This document shows positions 1 to 7,096 of a DNA stretch of 64,000 nt, in pieces. The notes below the pieces were generated by a model. The model was given only the letters and a program-made list of their open reading frames with translations. It was not told where the DNA came from and ran no database searches. Position numbers and translations under genes: made by a program. How positions within the stretch are numbered: the stretch's first letter is position 1; each line of letters begins with the position of its first letter. The stretch covers positions 1 to 64,000 of the forward strand of contig JAHHIC010000034.1 of the NCBI GenBank assembly GCA_019359035.1, in the 5' to 3' direction. The stretch is from Scytonematopsis contorta HA4267-MV1. Lineage in GTDB: Bacteria > Cyanobacteriota > Cyanobacteriia > Cyanobacteriales > Nostocaceae.

Positions 1-48
1 CAATTGTAAGGTAAAAAAAAATGCTAATATATCTGGCATGGGCTTTCT

Positions 49-492
49 GTGGATGCACGAGTTGTGGTTGTGGTAACAACAACTCTACTACAGAAAGCCT
101 TCTTTATTTTTGGCGAAGGTATTGTTAACGAACTTAATCGAAAATTCGGCAATAGTTGGCGAGTTTCTCAAACAGAAACATTATTCGATTACGCTTCTGG
201 ACAATCAACCGATACACTGAGTGACCGTAATTTCCCTAGCCGCTATACAACTATCTCTTCTCTGCTACCAAAGCAAATCCAAGCAGCAGAATCAATCTGT
301 CGGCAAGCAGGTGTGAACGAAACACTTATGGAAGGTTGCCTTTTTGATGTTGGTATGACTGGAGAAGCTGGCTTTGCTCAAGCTGCAACAAATGCTTTGA
401 CAAATTTGGTTATTGACCGGGTTAGAGAGCAGGTTGTGGATGAAGTGAAAAAGATAATTCCTGTTCCTGTTCCTTTTCGCCTACCATTTTAG
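49..492 (+). pseudogene. C-terminal remnant of a von Willebrand factor type D-like protein
   Basis: From about residue 25 to the end the protein resembles the C-terminal part of large secreted cyanobacterial proteins with a von Willebrand D domain. The cues are a KFGNSWR segment, LFDYASGQST, a DRNFP segment, a run IQAAESICRQAGV and then EGCLFDVGMTGE. The first 20 or so residues (a valine/threonine run) do not fit the family. The D domain and the long N-terminal part that should precede it are absent. The window starts only 48 bases upstream, so the rest could lie outside in another frame, but the reading frame here begins inside the window. I read it as a truncated relic, perhaps cut by rearrangement. 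Family match is from memory of the motif order. Confidence 0.5.
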
Positions 493-654
493 AGCATATT
501 TTGAAAAGACATCTCCAAAAATTACCAAAGCCGTAGGTAAAGGGACATACCCAACAATCAGCACTAGGAAGTCTTAAAACATACACGTGAGGTTCAAGCC
601 AATTACTTCCTTGAACGTCGTACATTTTTGTAATTTTTTAAGGATTTCCTAATT

Positions 655-767
655 CAATACTGCTCGGTTAAGGATTTTTGGTGGTGATGCAGCGTATGTA
701 GAGACCGTATTAATACGGTCTCTACAAGGTTTTTGGGCTATCGAATTTTCTTAACCGACAAGTATTG
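655..767. mobile_element. 113-bp MITE with 10-bp target-site duplication
   Basis: The ends are inverted copies: CAATACTGCTCGGTTAAG at 655-672 and, read on the other strand, CAATACTTGTCGGTTAAG from 767 inward. The element is flanked on both sides by the same ten bases, TTTCCTAATT (645-654 and 768-777), as expected of a target-site duplication. It carries no coding capacity. Its centre holds a 30-base perfect palindrome (697-726). The same terminal sequence recurs at 6029-6118 and as a single end at 58912-58931. Confidence 0.8.
697..726. repeat. 30-base perfect palindrome of the GTAGAGAC family
   Basis: TGTAGAGACCGTATT is followed directly by its own reverse complement. It lies inside the MITE at 655-767 and belongs to a dispersed family seen at 29876, 30615, 31862, 48910, 52998 and 57759. 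Confidence 0.85.
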
Positions 768-992
768 TTTCCTAATTGATATCACGATAACCGATATCAA
801 CTTAGAACAACAAGTGAAAAGATTTCAAGTTGGTTAAATACAACCGGGCAGGCAAGGAACCCACCCCACAAGAGTTTAGGCACTAATTACACATCGCGTC
901 TCATACCCCTTTTGATGCTAGTTCAGCAGAGGGATGTAGTCAAGCTTCTGCCCTCAGCCTTCTTCTTGTCAAAATTAAGTTCAGGTCATATC

Positions 993-1898
993 TTACGAAT
1001 TCTGACGAGCATTAAGAGCTTGTTCAGATGAAACAATAATTGCTTGTAGATGTTGGTTAGTTAACCCATTCTTGGCAGACTCAGAAATGATTAAAGCTAA
1101 TTCTTCGGGAGTAAATTGAATAACTTTAACAGCCATTTCAACAATCTCTGTACTTGATGCATTGCCAGAATTCGGAGTCGTATTAACTAAGTTTTGTTGC
1201 TTTTGCGTTAAATCTTCGGACATACTGATATTTATTATGTTATCTTGCTCGGTTACAGGGGTCGTAAAATTATCTATACTGTCTATATTTGCTGCCTCAT
1301 TTAGGTCATTTACTGGAGGTAGAAAGTGTAAAATTTGAGATATTCTTATTTGATTTTTCTCTTCCGTAGACAAGTAAAAATTTGATTCTTGAGGCTTTCT
1401 AGAGTTCTCCAAAGTAGTGAATTTCGTGATTTGAGAGTGAGCATTTTTCTTATACTGACACATAATTTGCTTAGTTTTTGTATAACTAATGCTTTCACCA
1501 CAACTTGCACGATTCAATACTTCTGCTCTGACAATATCGGGTGTAGAAGGAGCAGCAATGAGATAAAGAGCTGAAGCAGTTATATTCAAATTAGTAAAAT
1601 TTACGGTTTTGAATTGTTTTGCTACTTGCATATATTTAGTAGCAATCGACATGCTCCAATTGAATTCAGATTTCAGCCAACTCATGAAATTGCCATGCCC
1701 TAGAAACTGCTTAACCTCAAGTAGCTTCTGTCCTATACGGATAATATCCTCACAAGTACGGCGCATTAAAGCCTTTATATCATTGGTATGTTGCATAACA
1801 ATCGTTCGTGTCTTAATCTCTAAAATCGCGTATTCAAATTTATGAGTTTCCTGATTTGAATAGCTTGTTGTCTCAGAAGGTAGACTAACGTGTCTCAT
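993..1898 (-). CDS. DUF3102 domain protein
   Basis: This 301-residue protein has the DUF3102 domain in its middle third, roughly residues 35-150. The typical order is visible: TCEDIIRIGQKLLEVKQ, LGHGNFMSWLKSEFNWS, ATKYMQVAKQFK and then ASALYLIAAPSTP. Related proteins are common in filamentous cyanobacteria, often on plasmids or near mobile DNA, and the domain is thought to act in DNA binding or plasmid-associated functions, without a firm role. The C-terminal half is polar and low in recognisable motifs until a hydrophobic stretch FTPEELALIISESAKNG near the end. It stands alone, with about 1.1 kb of non-coding DNA upstream. No signal peptide or membrane segment is visible. Confidence 0.75.
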   Translation of the reverse strand: MRHVSLPSETTSYSNQETHKFEYAILEIKTRTIVMQHTNDIKALMRRTCEDIIRIGQKLLEVKQFLGHGNFMSWLKSEFNWSMSIATKYMQVAKQFKTVNFTNLNITASALYLIAAPSTPDIVRAEVLNRASCGESISYTKTKQIMCQYKKNAHSQITKFTTLENSRKPQESNFYLSTEEKNQIRISQILHFLPPVNDLNEAANIDSIDNFTTPVTEQDNIINISMSEDLTQKQQNLVNTTPNSGNASSTEIVEMAVKVIQFTPEELALIISESAKNGLTNQHLQAIIVSSEQALNARQNS

Positions 1899-2988
1899 AA
1901 GATGTTACTCCTTGAATCACAAGTAAATTAAGCCTATACATGCATTTCTCACAAGCTAAGTTTTCGCATTCACCATAATCTTTGCTCAGCCTATATTGTG
2001 AGCATTTTGATGGGTAATAATTTTGGTAAAACTGGTGAGAAACTCATGAATATCGTTCCTATTTCTTATTAAGTGGCAATAATATCAACTTATGCAGTTA
2101 AAAGCTACATTACGCCTAATATCTCACATCTTGCACCTATAAAAATAGATGTCAAAACCACAACTACGTACAATAAGAATCAAACGCTCAATCTCAAGTA
2201 AAAGAAGAGACACTACTATTTGAGGGAAGATAGATTCTCGTGCAGTTTTTGAAGCTTCTCCCCAGTCAGGTATGCTTGACGACGTGCGCCATTTAACCAG
2301 GTGCTAGACTCCTCTCACTCTTAGGAGAGGTTAGGAAAATAAATAAGACCTCGTGATTGAGTTTTATAACGGTAATAATAGACCTAGGCTCTTTAAAATT
2401 CATAAAATTTACGAATTTGAATACCGCTGTTTTTTGTTAGAATGATTCATCTGGAACTTGACATTTGGACAAAAAAGTATTAACCAACATTTCCTTGACA
2501 TAGTAACTCTTTAGCGGTGTTTATTCTGTTTTTTACACCTATTTTTTAGACCTATTTCAATATCTAATCTAATGTACATAGCTTTTAATAATTTTTCAAA
2601 ACAAACAATGAAATCTATCTAAAGATAGATTTGAAGTGTTGCATATATAATATTAAATTAATCATCATCTTTTATGACGTGAAAAAGTACTTATCTCTTA
2701 AATACTTGCGATTTGATTTAATAAGGGTAATTTATTAAGATACTCATCCTAAGGTTAGCAAGATACAAGTATACCTACCATTTAGGGCGGCAAAGATTCT
2801 TGATTCTCTATAAGTGCCTGCCGTACCACAAACTCCATCAGGGTAAATACCCGTAAGTGTCAATGCTTAATTCCTGAGAATTTGTCTTCAGAGACAAATT
2901 TGTCCAAAGTCCTACCTTCAAGCTTCGTGAGAAATCCGAGTGATAAGAGGGATGTGAATGGTTACTGTTAGTTTAGCGTTTAGAAATC
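1899..2988. other. About 1.1 kb AT-rich intergenic region
   Basis: No convincing gene, RNA or element was found. There is a small inverted repeat around 2309-2331 (CTCCTCTC with a downstream GGAGAGG). The region presumably holds the divergent promoters for the DUF3102 gene and for the sigma factor gene at 2989, but I could not pick out a convincing -10/-35 pair. Confidence 0.4.
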
Positions 2989-3915
2989 ATGAATATATTG
3001 CCAAAAGAAGCCCAATTCAAAATTTTATCTCCAAATGATTGCCAGGATTTTTGGCAATTATGGGAATTATATCAAGATTATTTTTACAACCTTTGCTTAA
3101 AGTTGATGGGAGGTAATTCTTATGATGCTGAAGATGTATTAAATCAGTCCATACTTAAAGCCTGGAATGAATGGATAAAATATGCAAAGGACATCATATA
3201 TCCGAAAGCGTGGTTAAATCGACTTATTTATAACTTATGCATGGATGTGTATCGAAAACGCAAACGAGAAGTCCTAGGAATTGAAAACATTGATGATATT
3301 AAATTTGCAGATCATCCAGCATTTGCTTCTACGGTAGAATTTCCTGAATCCAATATTTTGAATTTGGAGATGCGAGCATATCTCCACTATAGAATTGAAT
3401 CTTTACCTGACAGATTGCGCCATCCTTTTATTTTACACTATTGCCAAGAGAAATCATATAAAAATATTGCCAAACAACTCGCCCTCTCTGAAGAGAATGT
3501 TCGCAAACGTATTCAACAGGCACGCAATATTCTAAAAAAGCAGTTAAATAAATATCTTGCAGGGGAAGATAACACTTGTATTGATTCCCTCTTCCCATAC
3601 TTAAAAAAGGCAATTCCGATGGTGGAAGAGGTTCAATCTCAGGACTTACACACGGACTACATATTTCCGTCATTGCAACGCGAGGTAGACGTTTCGGCTA
3701 CCTTTGGAAGTCACTCTGTAGCAATCTCAAAGTCTTGTTTTCTCGCGACTGAGTGCGTAAGTCCTGAATCTGATGAAACAGTGATTTGTAATTGGGAATC
3801 ACCAATTACAACAAACAGCAATAGCGAAGAAATTAACTATAAGGTAACTGTAATATGTCTGGAAACCTTGTCACCTCCTTGGTACAGTTCAGCCAATTCT
3901 CTGGGTTGGAGATGA
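2989..3915 (+). CDS. Sigma-70 family (ECF-like) RNA polymerase sigma factor with MITE-derived C-terminal segment
   Basis: Residues ~25-95 form sigma region 2 (EDVLNQSILKAWNEW, then PKAWLNRLIYNLCMDVYRK). Residues ~138-190 form region 4 with its helix-turn-helix (LPDRLRHPF, YKNIAKQLALSEENVRKRIQ). There is no region 1 or 3, as in extracytoplasmic-function factors. The ~115-residue C-terminal extension is unusual: 43 codons (3639-3767) lie exactly within an inverted-repeat element, so this part looks like inserted DNA rather than an ancestral domain. The stop overlaps the start of the TPR gene (ATGA), implying translational coupling. It opens the plus-strand peptide-modification locus and may direct its transcription (inference). 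The start is the first ATG; there is no strong ribosome-binding site. Confidence 0.85.
   Translation: MNILPKEAQFKILSPNDCQDFWQLWELYQDYFYNLCLKLMGGNSYDAEDVLNQSILKAWNEWIKYAKDIIYPKAWLNRLIYNLCMDVYRKRKREVLGIENIDDIKFADHPAFASTVEFPESNILNLEMRAYLHYRIESLPDRLRHPFILHYCQEKSYKNIAKQLALSEENVRKRIQQARNILKKQLNKYLAGEDNTCIDSLFPYLKKAIPMVEEVQSQDLHTDYIFPSLQREVDVSATFGSHSVAISKSCFLATECVSPESDETVICNWESPITTNSNSEEINYKVTVICLETLSPPWYSSANSLGWR
3639..3767. mobile_element. 129-bp MITE inserted in frame in the sigma factor gene
   Basis: The ends are TCAGGACTTACACA (3639-3652) and TGCGTAAGTCCTGA (3754-3767), inverted copies with one mismatch. Inside is a second inverted pair, CGCGAG and CTCGCG. The length is a multiple of three and all of it is read through, adding 43 codons. 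No clear target-site duplication remains. Confidence 0.65.
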
Positions 3916-5477
3916 ATGCTCACTTGGTTGTAGAAGAAAAGCCAGCGAGAAAAGAACAAAAACTCATCACTTTAAGTAATTATGTTCAGAAATATCCCCA
4001 AGGATGGAAAAAAAGATTAGAACTGGCTGATTTACTTTACAAGATGGGAAACTGGCAACAAGCTGTTGCAGAATATCTTAAAGTGATTGAGCGACAACCT
4101 CAATTAGATGTGCATCTGCAACTAGGGAAAATATTGCAGATTATGGGACTCAAAAAAGAGGTTCTAGAAATATATGAAAAAGCCTTATTGTTATCTGAAA
4201 ATGCAGGGACTCAGAATCATATAAATGGATTGATTGCAGTTTGCAGAGGTGAGAGTCAGAAGGCAATCATCGCTTTTAATTTAGCAGCTGCTTTAGAACC
4301 TGACAAAGTAGTTCACTGGCTGGCTTTGGCACAGGTGCATCAGGGGAGAGAAAATCCTCTTGGTACTCTCAGCGCATTGAAGCAGGTTTTGTCAATCAAC
4401 CCAGATGATGTTTTAGCCTTGATTTACAGCTATGATGCGCTGATGGTGGTGGGGGATATTCAAACAGCTAGAGAACAGTTAAACAGGCTTATAGCCTTAG
4501 CTAGCAATGATTTCCGGGTACTGCAACGACAAATTGATCGGCGTTGTCAGATGAGATTAGTATCTGGTAAAGAGGGGAAACAGACTAAAAATATGATTAC
4601 CTCTCTACTGCGACAGGTTCCTCATGGGGCTGAGGTTCACAATTCCCTGGCATATTATCACATTCTCCGAGGGGATTGGCGGCAAGGTGTGGAGGTGTTA
4701 GCCGCGTTTACCGCAGAACACCCAAATAATCCTTATGGTTGGTATTACTACGGGCAGTGCTTGTTTGAGACGGGTAAATGTAAGAAAGCGGCTGAGATGA
4801 TTGAGAAAGCTTATCACCTGTATCCCGATGATTGCGAAATTTATCGGGCGTTGTGTGAGATTTTACCGCTTCAACCTCTCCCCCTACCCCTCTCCTGCGA
4901 GGAGAGGGGAGTAAGAGGTCTTACTTCCATAGTGGAGGAGATGTTGAAGCGGTTTCCTGAACGCTGGAGTGTTTGGGCTACCGCAGGACGAGTGTTAGTG
5001 GAATGCTTTCAGGAAATTGAACGGGGGTGTCAGGTTTCAGAAGAGGGGACGCATCTACAACCCCAGTTAGCTGATGCTTGGTTTCGTCATGGGCGTGTGT
5101 TGGCTTTAGCTGGTAAACATCAGGAAGCGGTGGAGGCTTTGACACATGGATGGGAGTTGTTACCAGCAGGAGGTTATCTGCAATCTGTGCCGGCGGCGGT
5201 TTGGCTGGGAGAGAGTTACCGAACGCTGGGGGATGTTGGGGCTAGTAAGCGATCATGGGAAGCCGCTTGTGAGGGAAGTCAGGAATTGAGGGCATTCAAC
5301 CCGGCTGCGGCTGATTACTGGTTAGGGAGAGCTTTAGTGGGGTTGGGGGATAAATTGGGAGCGATACAGGCTTATAAAAGTGCTTTGAGTCAGCAGTTGT
5401 TGTATCCGGCTCGTGGGGAAGTTGAGAAAATTTTGCGGCGGCTGAAAGGTATGGAGCGAAAGGGTTATAGGGGTTGA
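3912..5477 (+). CDS. Tetratricopeptide-repeat protein coupled to the sigma factor
   Basis: This is a 521-residue all-helical protein built of TPR-like repeats (for example AVAEYLKVIERQP, AIIAFNLAAALEP and QEAVEALTHGWELLP). TPRs mediate protein contacts, so it may be a partner or anti-sigma-like regulator of the sigma factor before it (inference). I chose the ATG at 3912 because it overlaps the sigma stop codon as ATGA; an upstream ATG at 3855 would overlap the sigma gene by 61 bases. Near residues 320-335 the TPR pattern is broken by PLPLPLSCEERGVRG, encoded by a palindromic repeat (about 4876-4920) that is widespread in cyanobacterial intergenic DNA. No signal peptide. The next gene is the 52-residue peptide 158 bases downstream. 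Confidence 0.8.
   Translation: MNAHLVVEEKPARKEQKLITLSNYVQKYPQGWKKRLELADLLYKMGNWQQAVAEYLKVIERQPQLDVHLQLGKILQIMGLKKEVLEIYEKALLLSENAGTQNHINGLIAVCRGESQKAIIAFNLAAALEPDKVVHWLALAQVHQGRENPLGTLSALKQVLSINPDDVLALIYSYDALMVVGDIQTAREQLNRLIALASNDFRVLQRQIDRRCQMRLVSGKEGKQTKNMITSLLRQVPHGAEVHNSLAYYHILRGDWRQGVEVLAAFTAEHPNNPYGWYYYGQCLFETGKCKKAAEMIEKAYHLYPDDCEIYRALCEILPLQPLPLPLSCEERGVRGLTSIVEEMLKRFPERWSVWATAGRVLVECFQEIERGCQVSEEGTHLQPQLADAWFRHGRVLALAGKHQEAVEALTHGWELLPAGGYLQSVPAAVWLGESYRTLGDVGASKRSWEAACEGSQELRAFNPAAADYWLGRALVGLGDKLGAIQAYKSALSQQLLYPARGEVEKILRRLKGMERKGYRG
4876..4920. repeat. Palindromic repeat inside the TPR gene
   Basis: CCCCTCTCC, TGCGA and GGAGAGGGG form a tight hairpin within an otherwise coding stretch. 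It is read in frame as a proline-rich piece ending in SCEERGVRG. Similar hairpins are common between genes in filamentous cyanobacteria, so this is probably a repeat insertion tolerated between two TPR units. Confidence 0.7.
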
Positions 5478-5635
5478 GGATGGACTTTTAGGGAGAAAAT
5501 TTGCCTCTAACTCGAAAAATTCACAACTTGGGGTGTGGAAACGTTTAAAAAATGTGGGACGAAAAACCATTTAATTCAACATCGTCTTTCACTGGTAGAT
5601 TTCAGAAGTTTACACAACTTAAGGAGATAAGAAAC

Positions 5636-5794
5636 ATGGCAGAACTAACATTTACAATTGACGATGATAGAAATATCAGCACTGAAGGTAAGGAAAAGAT
5701 CCGAAAAGCCCTGATAGAAATGGTGAAAAAGGAACTCCAAGAAGAGGGCGTCGTCATCACCCCCGCCGGTCACTTGAACTGTAAAGTCGAATAA
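5636..5794 (+). CDS. 52-residue peptide, candidate RiPP precursor
   Basis: The start at 5636 has an ideal ribosome-binding site, AAGGAG at 5621-5626. The upstream in-frame start at 5552 lacks one. The peptide is highly charged, with an acidic N-terminus (TFTIDDDRN), an amphipathic lysine/glutamate helix (residues ~17-37) and a short tail VVITPAGHLNCKVE with the only cysteine (Cys49). It has six lysines. It could be the substrate of the modification enzymes that follow, with the helix as leader and the tail as core. There is no Gly-Gly leader motif. Alternatively it is a small regulator acting with the sigma and TPR proteins. I do not recognise its family. Confidence 0.6.
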   Translation: MAELTFTIDDDRNISTEGKEKIRKALIEMVKKELQEEGVVITPAGHLNCKVE

Positions 5795-5853
5795 AGTCGG
5801 ATGATCGTCACGCATTTCTCACAAATCCGGCGATCGCGATTGGTCTTGGATAC

Positions 5854-6024
5854 CTGACTGCCTGACACATCTCATCAAAGCCTTGGTTTTACGTTCCAAC
5901 CTCGATGAGCTTGATACGGCACAATAAGGATTTCAAGCAATAAATCTAGTCTAAATTACCAGACTAAACGCAAGCACTAAATCCTTACCTCGCAAGCATT
6001 TTGAGAGTTCTGTCAGGCAGCCAG
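5854..6024. mobile_element. 171-bp structured MITE with 9-bp target-site duplication
   Basis: The ends are CTGACTGCCTGACA and, on the other strand, CTGGCTGCCTGACA. The flanks carry the same nine bases, CTTGGATAC (5845-5853 and 6025-6033). The second copy of the duplication runs into the left end of the next element, so this one inserted into an older MITE. The inside folds into nested hairpins (CTCATC with GATGAG; TAAGGATTT with AAATCCTTA; TAGTCT with AGACTA). Confidence 0.75.
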
Positions 6025-6028
6025 CTTG

Positions 6029-6118
6029 GATACTGCTCGGTTAAGGAAATAAATTAGGCTAAAACCCTTGAAATATCGTTGTTTATAATGTCTAAAAAAG
6101 GCTTAACCGAGCAGTATT
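6029..6118. mobile_element. 90-bp MITE, same ends as the 655-767 element
   Basis: The left end ATACTGCTCGGTTAAG and right end CTTAACCGAGCAGTATT are inverted copies and match the terminal repeats of the element at 655-767. The interior is unrelated to that copy, which suggests one transposase mobilises different cargoes with shared ends. The left border was hit by the element at 5854-6024. Confidence 0.7.
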
Positions 6119-6131
6119 GGGTTGCGATTGC

Positions 6132-6259
6132 TAAGTAGGTAGGCGCAAATAAAAACTACTATATTAAGAAATTTAACCCTCTAAAATGCTTATTTTTAAA
6201 GCATTTATCGTGCGTTACATAACTTTACATGGTTTGTTTTGATTATGCCCACCTACTTA
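6132..6259. mobile_element. 128-bp inverted-repeat element (TAAGTAGGTRGGC ends)
   Basis: TAAGTAGGTAGGC (6132-6144) is matched by GCCCACCTACTTA (6247-6259), with one mismatch. An inner hairpin AAATGCT/AGCATTT sits near the centre. A related copy begins at 60955. Confidence 0.65.
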
Positions 6260-6302
6260 ATCAATGGTCAAAAAATCAAGAGTGAACATCTGAAAAGCCA
6301 TA

Positions 6303-6401
6303 GGAGCCGTGTAAAAATAACTTGATAAACTTTATTTTTGAGCTATGTGGTACATATAGCTTACACTCAAAAAGTTACGCAACTTATTTTTACATGATTC
6401 C
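6303..6401. mobile_element. 99-bp inverted-repeat element
   Basis: The 22-base ends at 6303-6324 and 6380-6401 pair in inverted orientation at 17 of 22 positions, sharing the core TGTAAAAATAA. The centre has AGCTAT/ATAGCT. It ends 37 bases before the 2OG oxygenase start. Confidence 0.6.
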
Positions 6402-6438
6402 ATACACATAATTGAGTAAGTCCTAAGATAATATAAAA

Positions 6439-7032
6439 ATGTTCCATGATGAAGCAATAATTAACTCTCTAGCTCCTGAAACAATACCTTTTCGCCACTT
6501 TCGAGTTGATAAATTCATCTCGGGACGTTACGAAAAAGTACTACTTGAATGGTTTGATATCTCGGCACCTTGGGAACCAGACTCCGGCGATTTCTACGAT
6601 CTGAAAATCTTCAACGTGCATAAGGTAGATTTACCAGATGCACTCGGGTTTGTTCAAGAGAGTAATACTCTTACCTACCTGCGTCGTCTCATGGAAAAAT
6701 GCTTTGATGTAGAACTTGCAGAACAGGTAGATATTCAAGCAAGTAAGCTTGAACGTGGACAGGTGATAAAAATTCATACGGATTATTCTGTTGCTCAAAG
6801 TCATCGATTGCTCATTCATTTGAATCATGGGTGGACTTATGAGCAGGGTGGGATATTAATGTTGTTGGATTCGATAAGTCCAGAGGACATTAATCCCGAC
6901 CAACGTTTTATACTACCAAAGTCAGGCAGTGCTACAGGTTTTGAAATCTCACCCAAGTCTTTCCACGCAGTTACTCCTGTTATTAGTGGCGCTAGGTATA
7001 CACTTCAGTATTCCTTTTATCCAGCCCAGTAG
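6439..7032 (+). CDS. 2-oxoglutarate/Fe(II)-dependent oxygenase (prolyl/aspartyl hydroxylase-like)
   Basis: This 197-residue protein has the facial triad of the family: His113 and Asp115 in IKIHTDY, and His176 in SPKSFHAV, followed by Arg186 (GARYTLQYSFY), which would bind 2-oxoglutarate. The spacing and the LLIHLNHGW strand fit cupin-fold hydroxylases such as the prolyl 4-hydroxylase group. It probably hydroxylates a side chain of a peptide or protein; the neighbouring radical SAM, LodAB and HExxH genes make a peptide substrate likely (inference). It is cytoplasmic, with no signal peptide. A hairpin starts two bases after its stop codon and may control the next gene. The start ATG has no clear ribosome-binding site. 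Confidence 0.8.
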   Translation: MFHDEAIINSLAPETIPFRHFRVDKFISGRYEKVLLEWFDISAPWEPDSGDFYDLKIFNVHKVDLPDALGFVQESNTLTYLRRLMEKCFDVELAEQVDIQASKLERGQVIKIHTDYSVAQSHRLLIHLNHGWTYEQGGILMLLDSISPEDINPDQRFILPKSGSATGFEISPKSFHAVTPVISGARYTLQYSFYPAQ

Positions 7033-7033
7033 A

Positions 7034-7096
7034 GGAGATGTCTATGAGACATCTCCGAAAAATAATGTGACGCATAATTAATTTATGGAGATGTCT
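7034..7096 (+). promoter_or_regulatory. Candidate RNA switch controlling the radical SAM gene
   Basis: GGAGATGTCT occurs at 7034-7043 and again at 7087-7096. Its reverse complement, AGACATCTCC, lies between them at 7047-7056. The middle segment can pair with the first copy (10-bp stem, 3-base loop) or with the second. The second copy contains the GGAG that best serves the start codon at 7100. The two pairings exclude each other, which is how attenuator-type switches work. Function is inferred from pairing only. Confidence 0.45.

Larger units (their letters stand above)
493..992. other. Intergenic region with MITE and a dispersed repeat fragment
   Basis: Apart from the MITE at 655-767, the stretch at about 846-875 (GGGCAGGCAAGG followed by CCCACCCCACAAGAG) is close to the reverse complement of the sequence at 37427-37456 inside the bacteriocin array. 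It looks like a dispersed genomic repeat. I see no gene here. Confidence 0.5.
5795..6438. other. Intergenic region filled by four miniature inverted-repeat elements
   Basis: Between the 52-residue peptide and the 2OG oxygenase gene there is no coding sequence. About 75% of the DNA is accounted for by elements at 5854-6024, 6029-6118, 6132-6259 and 6303-6401, listed separately. Any promoter for the downstream operon must lie in or between them. Confidence 0.75.

Noticed and set aside
3855-3911. Longer start for the TPR protein
   Set aside because: It would overlap the sigma gene by 61 bases; the ATG at 3912 forms a typical ATGA overlap with the sigma stop.
5552-5635. Longer start for the 52-residue peptide
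   Set aside because: The upstream ATG lacks a ribosome-binding site; the ATG at 5636 has AAGGAG at ideal spacing.
6405-6425. GAGTAAGTCCTAAG before the oxygenase gene, similar to the end of the sigma-gene MITE
   Set aside because: Only one short end is present with no inverted partner, and the similar piece at 46650 is also single; too weak to call an element.
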